Below, piece by piece: positions 44,258-53,270 of a stretch of DNA of 64,000 nucleotides. The stretch comes from G963556115 sp963677015 (GTDB lineage Bacteria > Planctomycetota > SZUA-567): the NCBI GenBank assembly GCA_963677015.1, contig OY781533.1, positions 3,162,001 through 3,226,000 of the forward strand, in the 5' to 3' direction. The translations under genes were made by a program, and so were the position numbers. Each line of letters starts with the position of its first letter. The first letter of the stretch is position 1. The notes below the pieces were generated by a model that was given only the letters and a program-made list of their open reading frames with translations, ran no database searches and had not been told where the DNA came from.

Positions 44258-45248
44258 TACTTTCTCCATTCGGTAACTGTCCCTCAGCAAAACTTACCAT
44301 AAGCAGGAAGAGGGGTATCCTTCTTACAGATTGCGCTATAATTAATTATTCTGGAAATTTCACCCGGCTCCGGTACTCCGGTCTTCTCTTACCGGCGCCC
44401 ACCAGCCTTATGGCAGCAAACATCACAAAATATGAACCACACAAAACTACTTAAGAGCAGGGTCTGTTTACCCTTGAACTTGACTACAATTTGACTATAC
44501 AACACTAAAATATTTTACGCCAACAAAACCAGTTAAATCCTGACACTCCCGCCCGCTGACAGATCTGCACTCCACCGGCAACCACATAACACTCTAAACC
44601 ACAATATGTTATATTTTCTTTTCTGTCGTGTCACCCACTTGCAGTGCCAACAATAAACAACTTTCCCGCAACTTTTTATTTCCAGATTTTATTTTTTCCC
44701 GGTATTTTCACCTTCATTAACACCCCTCAGTTAATATTTTTTTATCAGCATTACCCCGAAAAATCACACCACTCCCGCAATACCCTGCTCACGCCTTAAC
44801 ACAGCCCTAAGACGCTGGCATAGCTCGTATCTCTGCCCGCTTAGAGCATTTTCCCATATCACCTGCTGAAAAGTTTCTACTCCAGTTTTCCAAATTTCCA
44901 ATCCTCACAACCGGACAATTAAAGCCATTTGGCTAAATTATTCCATATTTCACTTGACATTCCTCGACTCCATGATATAATGTGTAGCAACTTATAAATA
45001 GCCAAAGTTTACTGGAGCTAAACATTACCTGCAATAAACTTCTTACCGAGAAAGCGAACACCTGATGCTTTACCTGCTCTTGCGCACAATCCTTATCTAG
45101 TTCTTCATACACGTTCCGACCAACCAGCGCGAAACGCATTACCTCGCCAAAGTGACAATACAACACAACCGGGAAATTACCAGCGTAATCTCCCTGCAGT
45201 TATCTATTATTATATTTTTATCTTATTTATTATTAGAAAGGCACACAC
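44258..45248. other. Long intergenic region, no gene supported
   Basis: A 991-bp stretch between the aldolase gene and the 707-residue gene. It holds the consensus promoter at 44954-44981 and a direct repeat TTGACTA at 44480 and 44491. A leftward 77-codon frame (44933-45166) lacks an RBS and overlaps the promoter, so it is not called. Confidence 0.55.
44954..44981 (+). promoter_or_regulatory. Consensus promoter of the 707-aa gene
   Basis: TTGACA (44954-44959), 16-bp spacer, TATAAT (44976-44981): both boxes are full consensus. The transcript would have a leader of about 260 nt before the ATG at 45249. The leader has no evident terminator. Confidence 0.8.
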
Positions 45249-47372
45249 ATGGCTTTTGACAAATCAGATCCGACTTCTCCCTATTCTCAGCCAGATACTA
45301 CCGACTGGGACAACCTTCTCGCTCCCGCCAATACTATGGAGCCAGATATTTCACCGTCGCAGCAGGCTGGAGCCAGCGATCCCGAAATCTTCTACCCGCT
45401 CCAGCACTATACAGAGCTGGCTATCAGTACCAATACACCCGTCTCTGTCTCTCATGACCTTGCCGACTCACAGACCCATATCGCCGCGGCATCAAAGATA
45501 AACGACAAATTTTTCCCCGGACACCAGTCTCAAAGCAACTTTTCCAGCTTGGATTACACTGCGTTTCCGGTTCAGGAAAAAAAATCTAAATTTTTCGTAA
45601 ATCAGGACCATACGAACTCATTTGACGATGCAGAACTTGCAGATATCCCTATGTCACAAAGTGGCTCTGGCTACACAGCCTCAGGTGGTATCGGCTCTTT
45701 CGATGAGATTCCATCTGTGTATAAAGCCGAATCCAGTACCGTCGCTGCTCAACAGTTCAAAGATAATATGAAACAACAGCAAAACAGTGCCACCGATACT
45801 GACAAAGAACAACAATCAATCATCACCGGTTTCCCTGCTACCATAAAACAGGCGCTAACTATCTATAAAAAAGGCGGTTCAGATTTTCCCATATCTCTAC
45901 AAACCATAGACGATATGACCGATATGGTCATGTTTGAATTTACAGACAATTTCCATGATGACTATATTGTGACCAATATCATTAAGAATTTACCGGAAAT
46001 CAAAAATCAGGTCAAGCAGCAGCTCTACCCCGGCTATGATTCCTCAAAACCTACTCTGATAAAAACCCATACCATAACCGTTACAGACGTTGAAAATTCA
46101 CTTACCTCTGTGCTGCAATCATACATACCATCAACAGAAGTAAATGATTTTTCACGTACAAGTTATTCTCAATATCAGGAAAAACTAAAAACCTCTGGTC
46201 AAATTGCAGAGGAACAACGCAAAAAAAATCTTTACACAAAAAAATATGAGACTATTTTTAGGGATTTTGATAAGCTTTTTTCTGATATTTCAGAAAACTA
46301 CCCCGACAACATCAAAAATCCTAAATTTAATGCAGAAAAATCTACTTATCTTATTAACCAAGGTCTGAAAATACTCAACCAGAACTCCTCTCGCACCCCA
46401 GCCGAGAACAGTGACGACTTTTATCAATACTACTATTCTCTTCAGAATGGATATTATGATTATAGTCTTGATATCGACGATATGATATCATACCTCAATA
46501 AAAACCTTCGTCACGACCCGAACCAAATATATAATATCAAGCTTTCCCTTATACATACCGCCTTAAACTCCAATAAAGAGCTGGAGCGACAGCGTAAACT
46601 AAACCCCTATACCACCAAATCAGAAAAAATATTCAAATTGAATACATATTATAGTCAAGCCGATACCTCCGATCTTAAAACAGCATTACCGGGTATCTTT
46701 GAAGCCGGATATAAAAAAGGCATGAAAGATCAGGATATACTCGCCTCCATCCACCTGACTGCAGGACGCCTGAATAATGTATATGAACATAATAAAGATC
46801 TTGGTATCGCCATCGCCAACCGTGTCTACAGCCAAACTGAAGGCTACAACCTTCTCGATGGTCTCGCTATCTACGCCCTCGGCGCTCTCAGCCTGCTGAG
46901 TAACGACTGCGCCAATCTCCAGCAGGACATAATAAAAGCCTCCTATACCGCAAATGAGATAAAAGGAGACAATTTCGGAGAATTCATTAAAAACCATATT
47001 GTCGATATCATAAGTGTCGCCGCCTGTTTCGTCCCCGGCGTCGGCGTCGCCGGCAACGCAGCAAAGATCTTCGATAAAATCTCCAGATTATCCCAACATG
47101 CTACTAATATTAACATCTATATCGAACGCTGCAAAGCAATCAGGGATGACCCACAATATAAAGATAATCCCAAAGATAAGTTCCTCGCCCTCTGCGGCGC
47201 CACTGCTGATATAATGAAAGTAACAGGAGGAACCGAATTACTAAGATTAGTTTCAAACGCAACTAAATCAGGAAACTATCAAGTTGATACTAATATTAAA
47301 GTATCCAATAATTATTATTCATCGAAACTTAATAATTCTTTTGCAACAAAAAACGATAATATAAATAAATAA
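45249..47372 (+). CDS. Large unrecognised protein, 707 aa, with glycine-rich hydrophobic segment near the C-terminus
   Basis: Not recognised. The ATG has AAAGG upstream. Residues 1-200 are polar, Ser/Gln/Asp-rich and probably disordered. Residues 200-550 are helical and Tyr/Asn/Lys-rich. A more conserved C-terminal part begins about residue 500 (LTAGRLNNVYEHNKDLGIAI). It contains LLDGLAIYALGALSLL and the hydrophobic IISVAACFVPGVGVAG, then a tail. VPGVG-type segments recall the region before toxin domains in polymorphic toxins, but no toxin fold is recognised. No signal peptide. Convergent with tandem Sel1 genes. A second, truncated copy lies at 49923-50564. It is likely an effector-like or structural secreted protein. 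Confidence 0.75.
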   Translation: MAFDKSDPTSPYSQPDTTDWDNLLAPANTMEPDISPSQQAGASDPEIFYPLQHYTELAISTNTPVSVSHDLADSQTHIAAASKINDKFFPGHQSQSNFSSLDYTAFPVQEKKSKFFVNQDHTNSFDDAELADIPMSQSGSGYTASGGIGSFDEIPSVYKAESSTVAAQQFKDNMKQQQNSATDTDKEQQSIITGFPATIKQALTIYKKGGSDFPISLQTIDDMTDMVMFEFTDNFHDDYIVTNIIKNLPEIKNQVKQQLYPGYDSSKPTLIKTHTITVTDVENSLTSVLQSYIPSTEVNDFSRTSYSQYQEKLKTSGQIAEEQRKKNLYTKKYETIFRDFDKLFSDISENYPDNIKNPKFNAEKSTYLINQGLKILNQNSSRTPAENSDDFYQYYYSLQNGYYDYSLDIDDMISYLNKNLRHDPNQIYNIKLSLIHTALNSNKELERQRKLNPYTTKSEKIFKLNTYYSQADTSDLKTALPGIFEAGYKKGMKDQDILASIHLTAGRLNNVYEHNKDLGIAIANRVYSQTEGYNLLDGLAIYALGALSLLSNDCANLQQDIIKASYTANEIKGDNFGEFIKNHIVDIISVAACFVPGVGVAGNAAKIFDKISRLSQHATNINIYIERCKAIRDDPQYKDNPKDKFLALCGATADIMKVTGGTELLRLVSNATKSGNYQVDTNIKVSNNYYSSKLNNSFATKNDNINK

Positions 47373-47408
47373 CACTGATTTAATTTATAATAGCAAATTT
47401 ACAAAAAT

Positions 47409-47436
47409 ATATCCCCTAATAATTAATAGGGGATAT
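47409..47436. terminator. Terminator between the 707-aa gene and Sel1 gene A1
   Basis: ATATCCCCTA (47409-47418) pairs with TAGGGGATAT (47427-47436), 8-nt loop. Leftward it is followed by ATATATTTTTG. It lies between two convergent stops and can serve both. Confidence 0.75.
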
Positions 47437-47482
47437 CATATAAAAATATTGACAACATATATTAATATAAACCATTATAATC

Positions 47483-48577
47483 TTAATTTTTAGAAGCATT
47501 ATCAATCAATTCACCTGACATTTCTTCATCATCCAATTCCTTTAACTGTATATTTGCTATTTCACGCATATTATGTTCTGCAGCAATATGAAACATTTCC
47601 TTAGCTTTATCTATATTCTTTTTATATTCTATTCCTTCTTTATACATTACACCAAGTATAAAACTACAACTTAATTCACCCTGGGACATTCCCTTTTCCA
47701 GTGACATTCTTGCCAGATGATAGTTCTTTTCAACACCAAGACCTTGAAAATACATCAATCCCAGTAATGACTGTGCTCCGATACAATTTTCATCAGCGGC
47801 ATTTTTTATCCATTTGAATGCTATATCGTAATTCTGCTCTATCCCATATCCACCATTAAAATAAATACAGCCATAATATAATTTTATATGCGGTTCAGCC
47901 TTTTCAACATTATTCTTCCATAACTCAATTGCTTTTAAAAAATTAATCTCTACACCATGCCCCAAAAAATACATAATTCCGATAGTTACCTGCGGCTCAA
48001 ACAGCCCTTCATCAACCAACGGCTGCAAAAGCTCTAGAGCTTTATCATAATCAGCATCAGCCCCCAAACCATAATAATCCATCACTCCTAGGTGGCTCTG
48101 CGCCAGCTTGCTTCCCTGCTCCATTGCCTGCGTATAACACTTCCGCGCCTTAGCATAATCTGCTTCTACCAGAATCCCCTCATGGTATATTTGGCCTAAA
48201 AGTAGTAGTGACTCCGTATTCCCACCTTCCGCACCCTTCTCCAGCCAGTACAATGCCTTATCTATATACTCGGGATTCTCCTCCCGGTGATAGTAATAAC
48301 AAATCCCTAGATTAAACTGCTCAACATGATCCCCCGCCTGCGCCCGCTCCAGACTCATAGCCTCCATATCAGCAACCGTATAATAATAATGCTCACCGCC
48401 ACTCTCCAGCGTCTTCAGCCCCTTCTCAATAAAGCTCATCTGCTGCGCTATTTCAGCATCCAGCTCCGCCTCACTCTTACCACTCTTCACTTCATCGGCT
48501 TGCACACTACCAAACACACCACACCCCAGCACCACCGCCAGCACCAGAACCAACACTCCAACTCTCTTCCCACTCAT
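47483..48577 (-). CDS. Exported Sel1-repeat protein A1
   Basis: 364 residues from the ATG at 48577 (GGGAG five bases upstream); the longer frame to 48601 is not needed. An N-terminal signal (SGKR, then a Val/Leu core) ends in SVQA before DE; VLGC inside it could alternatively be a lipobox. Six to seven Sel1 (TPR-like, ~36-residue) repeats follow, for example AQSHLGVMDYYGLGADADYDKAL and AQSLLGLMYFQGLGVEKNYHLAR. Sel1 proteins bind other proteins. Known relatives include immunity proteins for lipase-type T6SS effectors. It is one of four tandem paralogs (types A, B, A, B) opposite an effector-like gene. Confidence 0.85.
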   Translation of the reverse strand: MSGKRVGVLVLVLAVVLGCGVFGSVQADEVKSGKSEAELDAEIAQQMSFIEKGLKTLESGGEHYYYTVADMEAMSLERAQAGDHVEQFNLGICYYYHREENPEYIDKALYWLEKGAEGGNTESLLLLGQIYHEGILVEADYAKARKCYTQAMEQGSKLAQSHLGVMDYYGLGADADYDKALELLQPLVDEGLFEPQVTIGIMYFLGHGVEINFLKAIELWKNNVEKAEPHIKLYYGCIYFNGGYGIEQNYDIAFKWIKNAADENCIGAQSLLGLMYFQGLGVEKNYHLARMSLEKGMSQGELSCSFILGVMYKEGIEYKKNIDKAKEMFHIAAEHNMREIANIQLKELDDEEMSGELIDNASKN

Positions 48578-48612
48578 CACAACTCCCATCTCTACCACCA
48601 CTCAACAATTAA

Positions 48613-48633
48613 ATAATTTTATACTAAAATTAT
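48613..48633. promoter_or_regulatory. Conserved leader inverted repeat, copy 1 (gene A1)
   Basis: ATAATTTTA-TAC-TAAAATTAT: 9-bp arms, 3-nt centre, 36 bp before the chosen start. The same 21 bp precede all four Sel1 genes. It is either an operator or a 5'-leader hairpin. Confidence 0.6.
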
Positions 48634-48704
48634 ACCCACCACACATCATTATACTACACGCGTTATAATAAATCGTCACTCTAGAAAAGAACAAAATCAT
48701 ATCT

Positions 48705-49802
48705 TCACTTTCCTGATTCATTGTCCACTAATTCACCAGACTTCGCTTCCTCCTCCTCCAATTCCTTTAACTGTATATTTGCTATTTCTCGCATGTTATG
48801 TTCCGCAGCGATATGAAACATTTCCTTCGCTTTTTCTATATTCTTCTTATACTCTATTCCTTCTTTATACATTATACCTAATGCAAAACTGCCACTCAAT
48901 TCGCCTTGAGACATTCCCTTTTCCAGCGCTAGCCTCGCCAGATGATAGTTCTTTTCGACTCCATGACCTTGAAAATACATTACACCTAATAATGAATTTG
49001 ACCCAGGACAATCTTCATCATATGCTCTTTTTATCCATTTAAATGCTTTATCATAATTCTGCTCTATTCCATGTCCACCTTTAAAGTAAATACATCCATA
49101 ATATAATTTTATGTGAGGTTCAGCCACTTCAACATTATCCTGCCACAACTCAACCGCTTTAGCATAATTAATATCGACACCACACCCCAAAAAATACATA
49201 GCTCCAATAGTTACCTGCGCTTCGAACATTCCTTCATCTGCCAACGGCTGTAAAAGCTCCCTTGCTTTGTCATAATCCTTATCAACCCCAATACCATAAA
49301 AATACATCACTCCCAGATGACTCTGCGCCAACTTGCTTCCCTGCTTCATCGCCCGCTCATTATAATTCAACGCCTTAGCATAATCTGCGTCTACCAGAAT
49401 CCCCTCATAATATATCTGCCCCAGCAGGAGCAAAGCATCCGCATTGTCGCCAGCCGCCGACTTCTCCAGCCAGTACAATGCCTTACCCAAATACTCCGGA
49501 TTCTCCTCATGGTGATAATAATAACAGAATCCCAGCATGACCTGCTGTACATGATCCCCAGCCTGCGCCCGCTCCAGACTCATAGCCTCCATATCAGCAA
49601 CCGTATAATAATAATGCTCACCGCCACTCTCCAGCGTTTTCAACCCCTTCTCAATAAAGCTCATCTGCTGCTCTATTTCAGCATCCAGCTCCGCCTCACT
49701 CTTACCACCATTCTCCTCACCATCAAATGCGTAAATCCATACACCACACCCCAGCACCACCGCCAGCATCAGAACCAACACTCCAACTCTCTTCCCACTC
49801 AT
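48705..49802 (-). CDS. Exported Sel1-repeat protein B1
   Basis: 365 residues from the ATG at 49802. The signal peptide differs from type A after the VLGCG core (VWIYAFDGEE), so cleavage would be near IYA or, if a lipoprotein, at the Cys. Six to seven Sel1 repeats follow (ADALLLLGQIYYEGILVDADYAKAL, AQSHLGVMYFYGIGVDKDYDKAR). The C-terminus AEHNMREIANIQLKELEEEE is shared with A1 and B2. The N-terminal third is nearly identical among the four paralogs, while the middle repeats vary; this pattern suits changing partner specificity. The upstream flank is shared with B2. Confidence 0.85.
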   Translation of the reverse strand: MSGKRVGVLVLMLAVVLGCGVWIYAFDGEENGGKSEAELDAEIEQQMSFIEKGLKTLESGGEHYYYTVADMEAMSLERAQAGDHVQQVMLGFCYYYHHEENPEYLGKALYWLEKSAAGDNADALLLLGQIYYEGILVDADYAKALNYNERAMKQGSKLAQSHLGVMYFYGIGVDKDYDKARELLQPLADEGMFEAQVTIGAMYFLGCGVDINYAKAVELWQDNVEVAEPHIKLYYGCIYFKGGHGIEQNYDKAFKWIKRAYDEDCPGSNSLLGVMYFQGHGVEKNYHLARLALEKGMSQGELSGSFALGIMYKEGIEYKKNIEKAKEMFHIAAEHNMREIANIQLKELEEEEAKSGELVDNESGK

Positions 49803-49837
49803 CACAACTCCCATCTCTACCACCACTCAACAATTAA

Positions 49838-49858
49838 ATAATTTTATACTAAAATTAT
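49838..49858. promoter_or_regulatory. Conserved leader inverted repeat, copy 2 (gene B1)
   Basis: The same 21-bp inverted repeat as at 48613-48633, 36 bp before the chosen start of B1. Confidence 0.6.
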
Positions 49859-49922
49859 ACCCACCACACATCATACCGCAATAACTATTATCAAAAACCA
49901 CGCCCTTCACCGACCACAACAA

Positions 49923-50564
49923 ACCGCCCTTAACTCCAACCCCAAACACCTGACCGCAGGACGCCTGAATAATAAGTATCAATATAACAATGATCTTGGT
50001 ATCGCCATCGCCAACCGTGTCTACAGCCAAACTGAAGGCTACAACCTTCTCGATGGTCTCGCTATCTACGCCCTCGGCGCTCTCAGCCTGCTGAGTAACG
50101 ACTGCGCCAATCTCCAGCAGGACATAATAAAAGCCTCCTATACCGCAAATAAGATAAAAGGAGACCAAATAGGAGAATTTATTAAAAATCATATCGTAGA
50201 TATCATAAGTGTCGCCGCCTGCTTCGTCCCCGGCGTCGGCGTCGCCGGCAAAGCAGCAAAGATCTTCGATAAAATATCCAGATTTTCCCAACATGCCACT
50301 AATATTAACATCTATATCGAATGCTGCAAAGCAATCAGAGATGACCCACAGTATAAAGATAATCCCAAAGATCAGTTCCTCGCCCTCTGCGGCGCCACCG
50401 CTGATATAATGAAAGTAACAGGAGGAACCGAATTACTAAGATTAGTTTCGAACGCCGCTAAATCTGGTGATTACCGAGCAGATACAGCTACTGGTCTTGC
50501 AACAACTTTTGATACAATGGGTTGGGATCAAGATTATAAAAATAAGGATACCAACCCAAAATAA
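49923..50564 (+). pseudogene. Truncated 3' copy of the 707-aa gene
   Basis: The frame is open and ends at the TAA at 50562-50564. It reads TALNSN, skips about 66 residues, then continues HLTAGRLNNKYQYNNDLGIAI. It stays nearly identical to the C-terminal ~170 residues of the 707-residue protein, including IISVAACFVPGVGVAG and FLALCGATADIMKVTGG. The last ~30 residues differ (GDYRADTATGLATTFDTMG and onward). The first ATG in frame is at 50408, so the N-terminal ~430 residues and any start signal are gone. It is a decayed second copy, or a silent C-terminal cassette. Confidence 0.85.
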
Positions 50565-50631
50565 TTAAGTCCTTAATTATCTATAACTAGTGCTCATTAT
50601 AGAAGCAATTTAAAATAGTGAGTACTAGCTA

Positions 50632-51714
50632 TTATTCATTATTTAAATTTTTATCCTTAACCTGTTTTTCAGTCAATTCTTTCAGTTTTCTCATACCAAT
50701 ATCCATACCAGCATCTGCAGCTATTCGGTACATTTCTATAGCCTTTGATATATTCTTTTCGTACTCTATGCCCTCTTCATATAAAACACCTAATAAAAAA
50801 CTAGCAGATAGGTTACCTTCAGCAAGTGCTTTTTCCGATAAAATTCTTGCCTGATGATAATCCTGTTTTACTCCATGCCCAAAAAAATACATTATCCCCA
50901 ATGTTGATTTAGCCCCAATAAGATTTTCCTCAGCCGCCCGATTAATCCATTTAAATGCCTTATTATAATCCTGCTTTATCCCCTCCGCTCCGCTAAAATA
51001 GAGTGCACCATAAATATAATGTATAAGCATCGGGGCTTCATCTATTTTTTCCTGCCATAATCCTACTGCTTTTACATAATCACGATCTACTCCATCACCT
51101 CGGAAATACATCAAACCCAAAGTCATTTCAGCCTCATACATTCCTTCTTTAGCCAGAGGCTCAAATAACTCCAAAGCTTTTGCGTAGTTCTTTTCCATCC
51201 CCTGACCATTATAATACATTACTCCCAAATGACTCTGCGCCAGCTTGCTTCCCTGCTCCATTGCCTTCGTATAACACTTCCGCGCCTTAGCATAATCTGC
51301 TTCTACCAGAATCCCCTCATGGTATATTTGGCCTAAAAGTAGTAGTGACTCCGTATTCCCACCTTCCGCACCCTTCTCCAACCAGTATAATGCCTTGTCT
51401 AAATACTCGGGATTATCCTCCCGGTGATAGTAATAACAAATCCCTAGATTAAACTGCTCAACATGATCCCCCGCCTGCGCCCGCTCCAGACTCATAGCCT
51501 CCATATCAGCAACCGTATAATAATAATGCTCACCGCCACTCTCCAGTGTTTTCAACCCCTTCTCAATAAAGCTCATCTGCTGCGCTATTTCAGCATCCAG
51601 CTCCGCCTCACTCTTACCACTCTTCACTTCATCAGCTTGCACACTACCAAACACACCACACCCCAGCACCACCGCCAGCACCAGACCCAGCACTCCAACT
51701 CTCTTCCCACTCAT
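50632..51714 (-). CDS. Exported Sel1-repeat protein A2
   Basis: 360 residues from the ATG at 51714 within MSGKRVG; a longer frame to 51816 has no RBS. The signal peptide is type A (ends SVQA/DE) and is nearly identical to A1. The first ~165 residues match A1 almost exactly, then the repeats diverge (AQSHLGVMYYNGQGMEKNYAKAL, AEMTLGLMYFRGDGVDRDYVKAV, AKSTLGIMYFFGHGVKQDYHQAR). The C-terminus is unlike the other three (MDIGMRKLKELTEKQVKDKN). It is the most diverged paralog in its second half. It lies opposite the truncated effector-like copy, matching the A1/707 arrangement. Confidence 0.85.
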   Translation of the reverse strand: MSGKRVGVLGLVLAVVLGCGVFGSVQADEVKSGKSEAELDAEIAQQMSFIEKGLKTLESGGEHYYYTVADMEAMSLERAQAGDHVEQFNLGICYYYHREDNPEYLDKALYWLEKGAEGGNTESLLLLGQIYHEGILVEADYAKARKCYTKAMEQGSKLAQSHLGVMYYNGQGMEKNYAKALELFEPLAKEGMYEAEMTLGLMYFRGDGVDRDYVKAVGLWQEKIDEAPMLIHYIYGALYFSGAEGIKQDYNKAFKWINRAAEENLIGAKSTLGIMYFFGHGVKQDYHQARILSEKALAEGNLSASFLLGVLYEEGIEYEKNISKAIEMYRIAADAGMDIGMRKLKELTEKQVKDKNLNNE

Positions 51715-51749
51715 CACAACTCCCATCTCTACCATCCTGCAACAATTAA

Positions 51750-51770
51750 ATAATTTTATACTAAAATTAT
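51750..51770. promoter_or_regulatory. Conserved leader inverted repeat, copy 3 (gene A2)
   Basis: The same 21-bp inverted repeat, 36 bp before the chosen start of A2. Confidence 0.6.
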
Positions 51771-51834
51771 ACTCGCCACACATCATTATACTACGGGCGT
51801 TAATCGGATTATTCAATTATTTCGTTACTTAATT

Positions 51835-51877
51835 ATAGCATATCCCTTATTAACTGACTCAATAAGAGATATGCTAT
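51835..51877 (-). terminator. Hairpin after Sel1 gene B2
   Basis: ATAGCATATC plus CTTATT pairs with AATAAG plus GATATGCTAT (51835-51851 with 51861-51877). There is one mismatch that becomes a G-U pair in the leftward RNA, giving a 17-bp stem with a 9-nt loop. It lies 38 bp after the stop of B2. There is no T-run, so termination is probable only. Confidence 0.65.
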
Positions 51878-51914
51878 ATCTTATAACAAAGAGATACCTA
51901 AAAAAATCCTATCT

Positions 51915-53012
51915 TTATTTTTCTTGTTCATTGTCCACTAACTCACCAGACTTCGCTTCCTCCTCTTCCAATTCCTTTAGCTGTATATTTGCTATTTCTC
52001 GCATGTTATGTTCCGCAGCGATATGAAACATCTCCTTGGATTTTTCATTATTCTTCTTATACTCTATTCCTTCTTTATACATTATACCTAATACAAAACT
52101 GCCACTCATATCCCCCTGAGCCATTCCCTTTTCCAAAGCCAGTCTCGCCAGATGATAATTCTTTTCAACGCCATAACCTTTAAAATACATTAACCCTAAT
52201 AATGAATATGACCCAGAGCGATCTTCATCAGCGGCTCTTTTTATCCACTTGAATGCTTTTTTATAATCCTGCTCTATTCCATACCCACCGCTAAAATATA
52301 TACACCCATAACATAATTTTATACCGGATTCAGCATTTTCCAAATTATCCTGCCATAATTCTATCGCTTTAGCATAATTACGCTCTACTCCGTCACCTCG
52401 GAAATACATCACTCCTAAAGTCATTTCAGCCTCATACATTCCCTCCTCAGCCAGAGGTTTAAATAGCTCATACGCTTTCTCATAGTTCTTTTCCATCCCC
52501 TGACCATTACAATACATCACTCCCAAATGACTCTGCGCCAACTTGCTTCCCAGCTTCATCGCCCGCTCATAATACTTCCGCGCCTTAGCATAATCTGCGT
52601 CTACCAGAATCCCTTCATGATATATCTGCCCCAGCAGGAGCAAAGCATCCGCATTGTCGCCAGCCGCAGACTTCTCCAGCCAGTACAGTGCCTTACCTAA
52701 ATACTCCGGATTCTCCTCATGGTGATAATAATAACAGAATCCCAGCATGACCTGCTGTACATGATCCCCTTTCTGCGCCCGCTCCAGACTCATAGCCTCC
52801 ATATCAGCAACCGTATAATAATAATGCTCACCGCCACTCTCCAGCGTCTTCAGCCCCTTCTCAATAAAGCTCATCTGCTGCGCTATTTCAGCATCCAGCT
52901 CCGCCTCACTCTTACCACTCTTCTCCTCACCATCAAATGCATAAATCCATACACCACACCCCAGCACCACCGCCAGCACTAAACCCAGCACTCCAACTCT
53001 CTTCCCACTCAT
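51915..53012 (-). CDS. Exported Sel1-repeat protein B2
   Basis: 365 residues from the ATG at 53012. The type B signal peptide (VLGCGVWIYAFDGEE) is followed by six to seven Sel1 repeats (AQSHLGVMYCNGQGMEKNYEKAY, AEMTLGVMYFRGDGVERNYAKAI, SYSLLGLMYFKGYGVEKNYHLAR). The C-terminus is as in B1. Repeats 4-5 resemble A2 while the ends resemble B1, so it looks like a mosaic of both. It is the first of the leftward genes of this island and its flank at 53013-53124 repeats that of B1. Confidence 0.85.
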   Translation of the reverse strand: MSGKRVGVLGLVLAVVLGCGVWIYAFDGEEKSGKSEAELDAEIAQQMSFIEKGLKTLESGGEHYYYTVADMEAMSLERAQKGDHVQQVMLGFCYYYHHEENPEYLGKALYWLEKSAAGDNADALLLLGQIYHEGILVDADYAKARKYYERAMKLGSKLAQSHLGVMYCNGQGMEKNYEKAYELFKPLAEEGMYEAEMTLGVMYFRGDGVERNYAKAIELWQDNLENAESGIKLCYGCIYFSGGYGIEQDYKKAFKWIKRAADEDRSGSYSLLGLMYFKGYGVEKNYHLARLALEKGMAQGDMSGSFVLGIMYKEGIEYKKNNEKSKEMFHIAAEHNMREIANIQLKELEEEEAKSGELVDNEQEK

Positions 53013-53047
53013 CACAACTCCCATCTCTACAACCACTCAACAATTAA

Positions 53048-53068
53048 ATAATTTTATACTAAAATTAT
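53048..53068. promoter_or_regulatory. Conserved leader inverted repeat, copy 4 (gene B2)
   Basis: The same 21-bp inverted repeat, 36 bp before the chosen start of B2. Confidence 0.6.
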
Positions 53069-53194
53069 ACCCGCCACACATCATACCGCAATAACTATTA
53101 TCAAAAACCACGCCCTTCACCGACTACTAACAAAAATCACCATTACTATTACAAGCCATCACACCAAAACATCAAAGAAAAAATCATTTACTAA

Positions 53195-53222
53195 TTGACT
53201 TTTTTCGAGTACCAATTATTAT
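53195..53222 (+). promoter_or_regulatory. Promoter of the marR/MFS operon
   Basis: TTGACT (53195-53200), 16-bp spacer, TATTAT (53217-53222). The first operator palindrome overlaps the end of the -10. Confidence 0.55.
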
Positions 53223-53249
53223 TGATTTATCAATTATTGACTTGTCAAT
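53221..53249. promoter_or_regulatory. Twin MarR-type operators
   Basis: Two perfect 14-bp palindromes lie one base apart: ATTGATTTATCAAT (53221-53234) and ATTGACTTGTCAAT (53236-53249). They overlap the -10 and start region and end 21 bp before the marR-like ATG. This is the usual autorepression layout for MarR regulators. Confidence 0.75.
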
Positions 53250-53270
53250 ATTAATAAATAGGATTAACTT

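Noticed and set aside
44480..44497. TTGACTA direct repeat as a promoter
   Set aside because: No acceptable -10 at the right distance on the plus strand; significance unclear.
44933..45166. Leftward 77-codon frame upstream of the 707-aa gene
   Set aside because: No RBS, unusual composition, and it overlaps the consensus promoter at 44954-44981.
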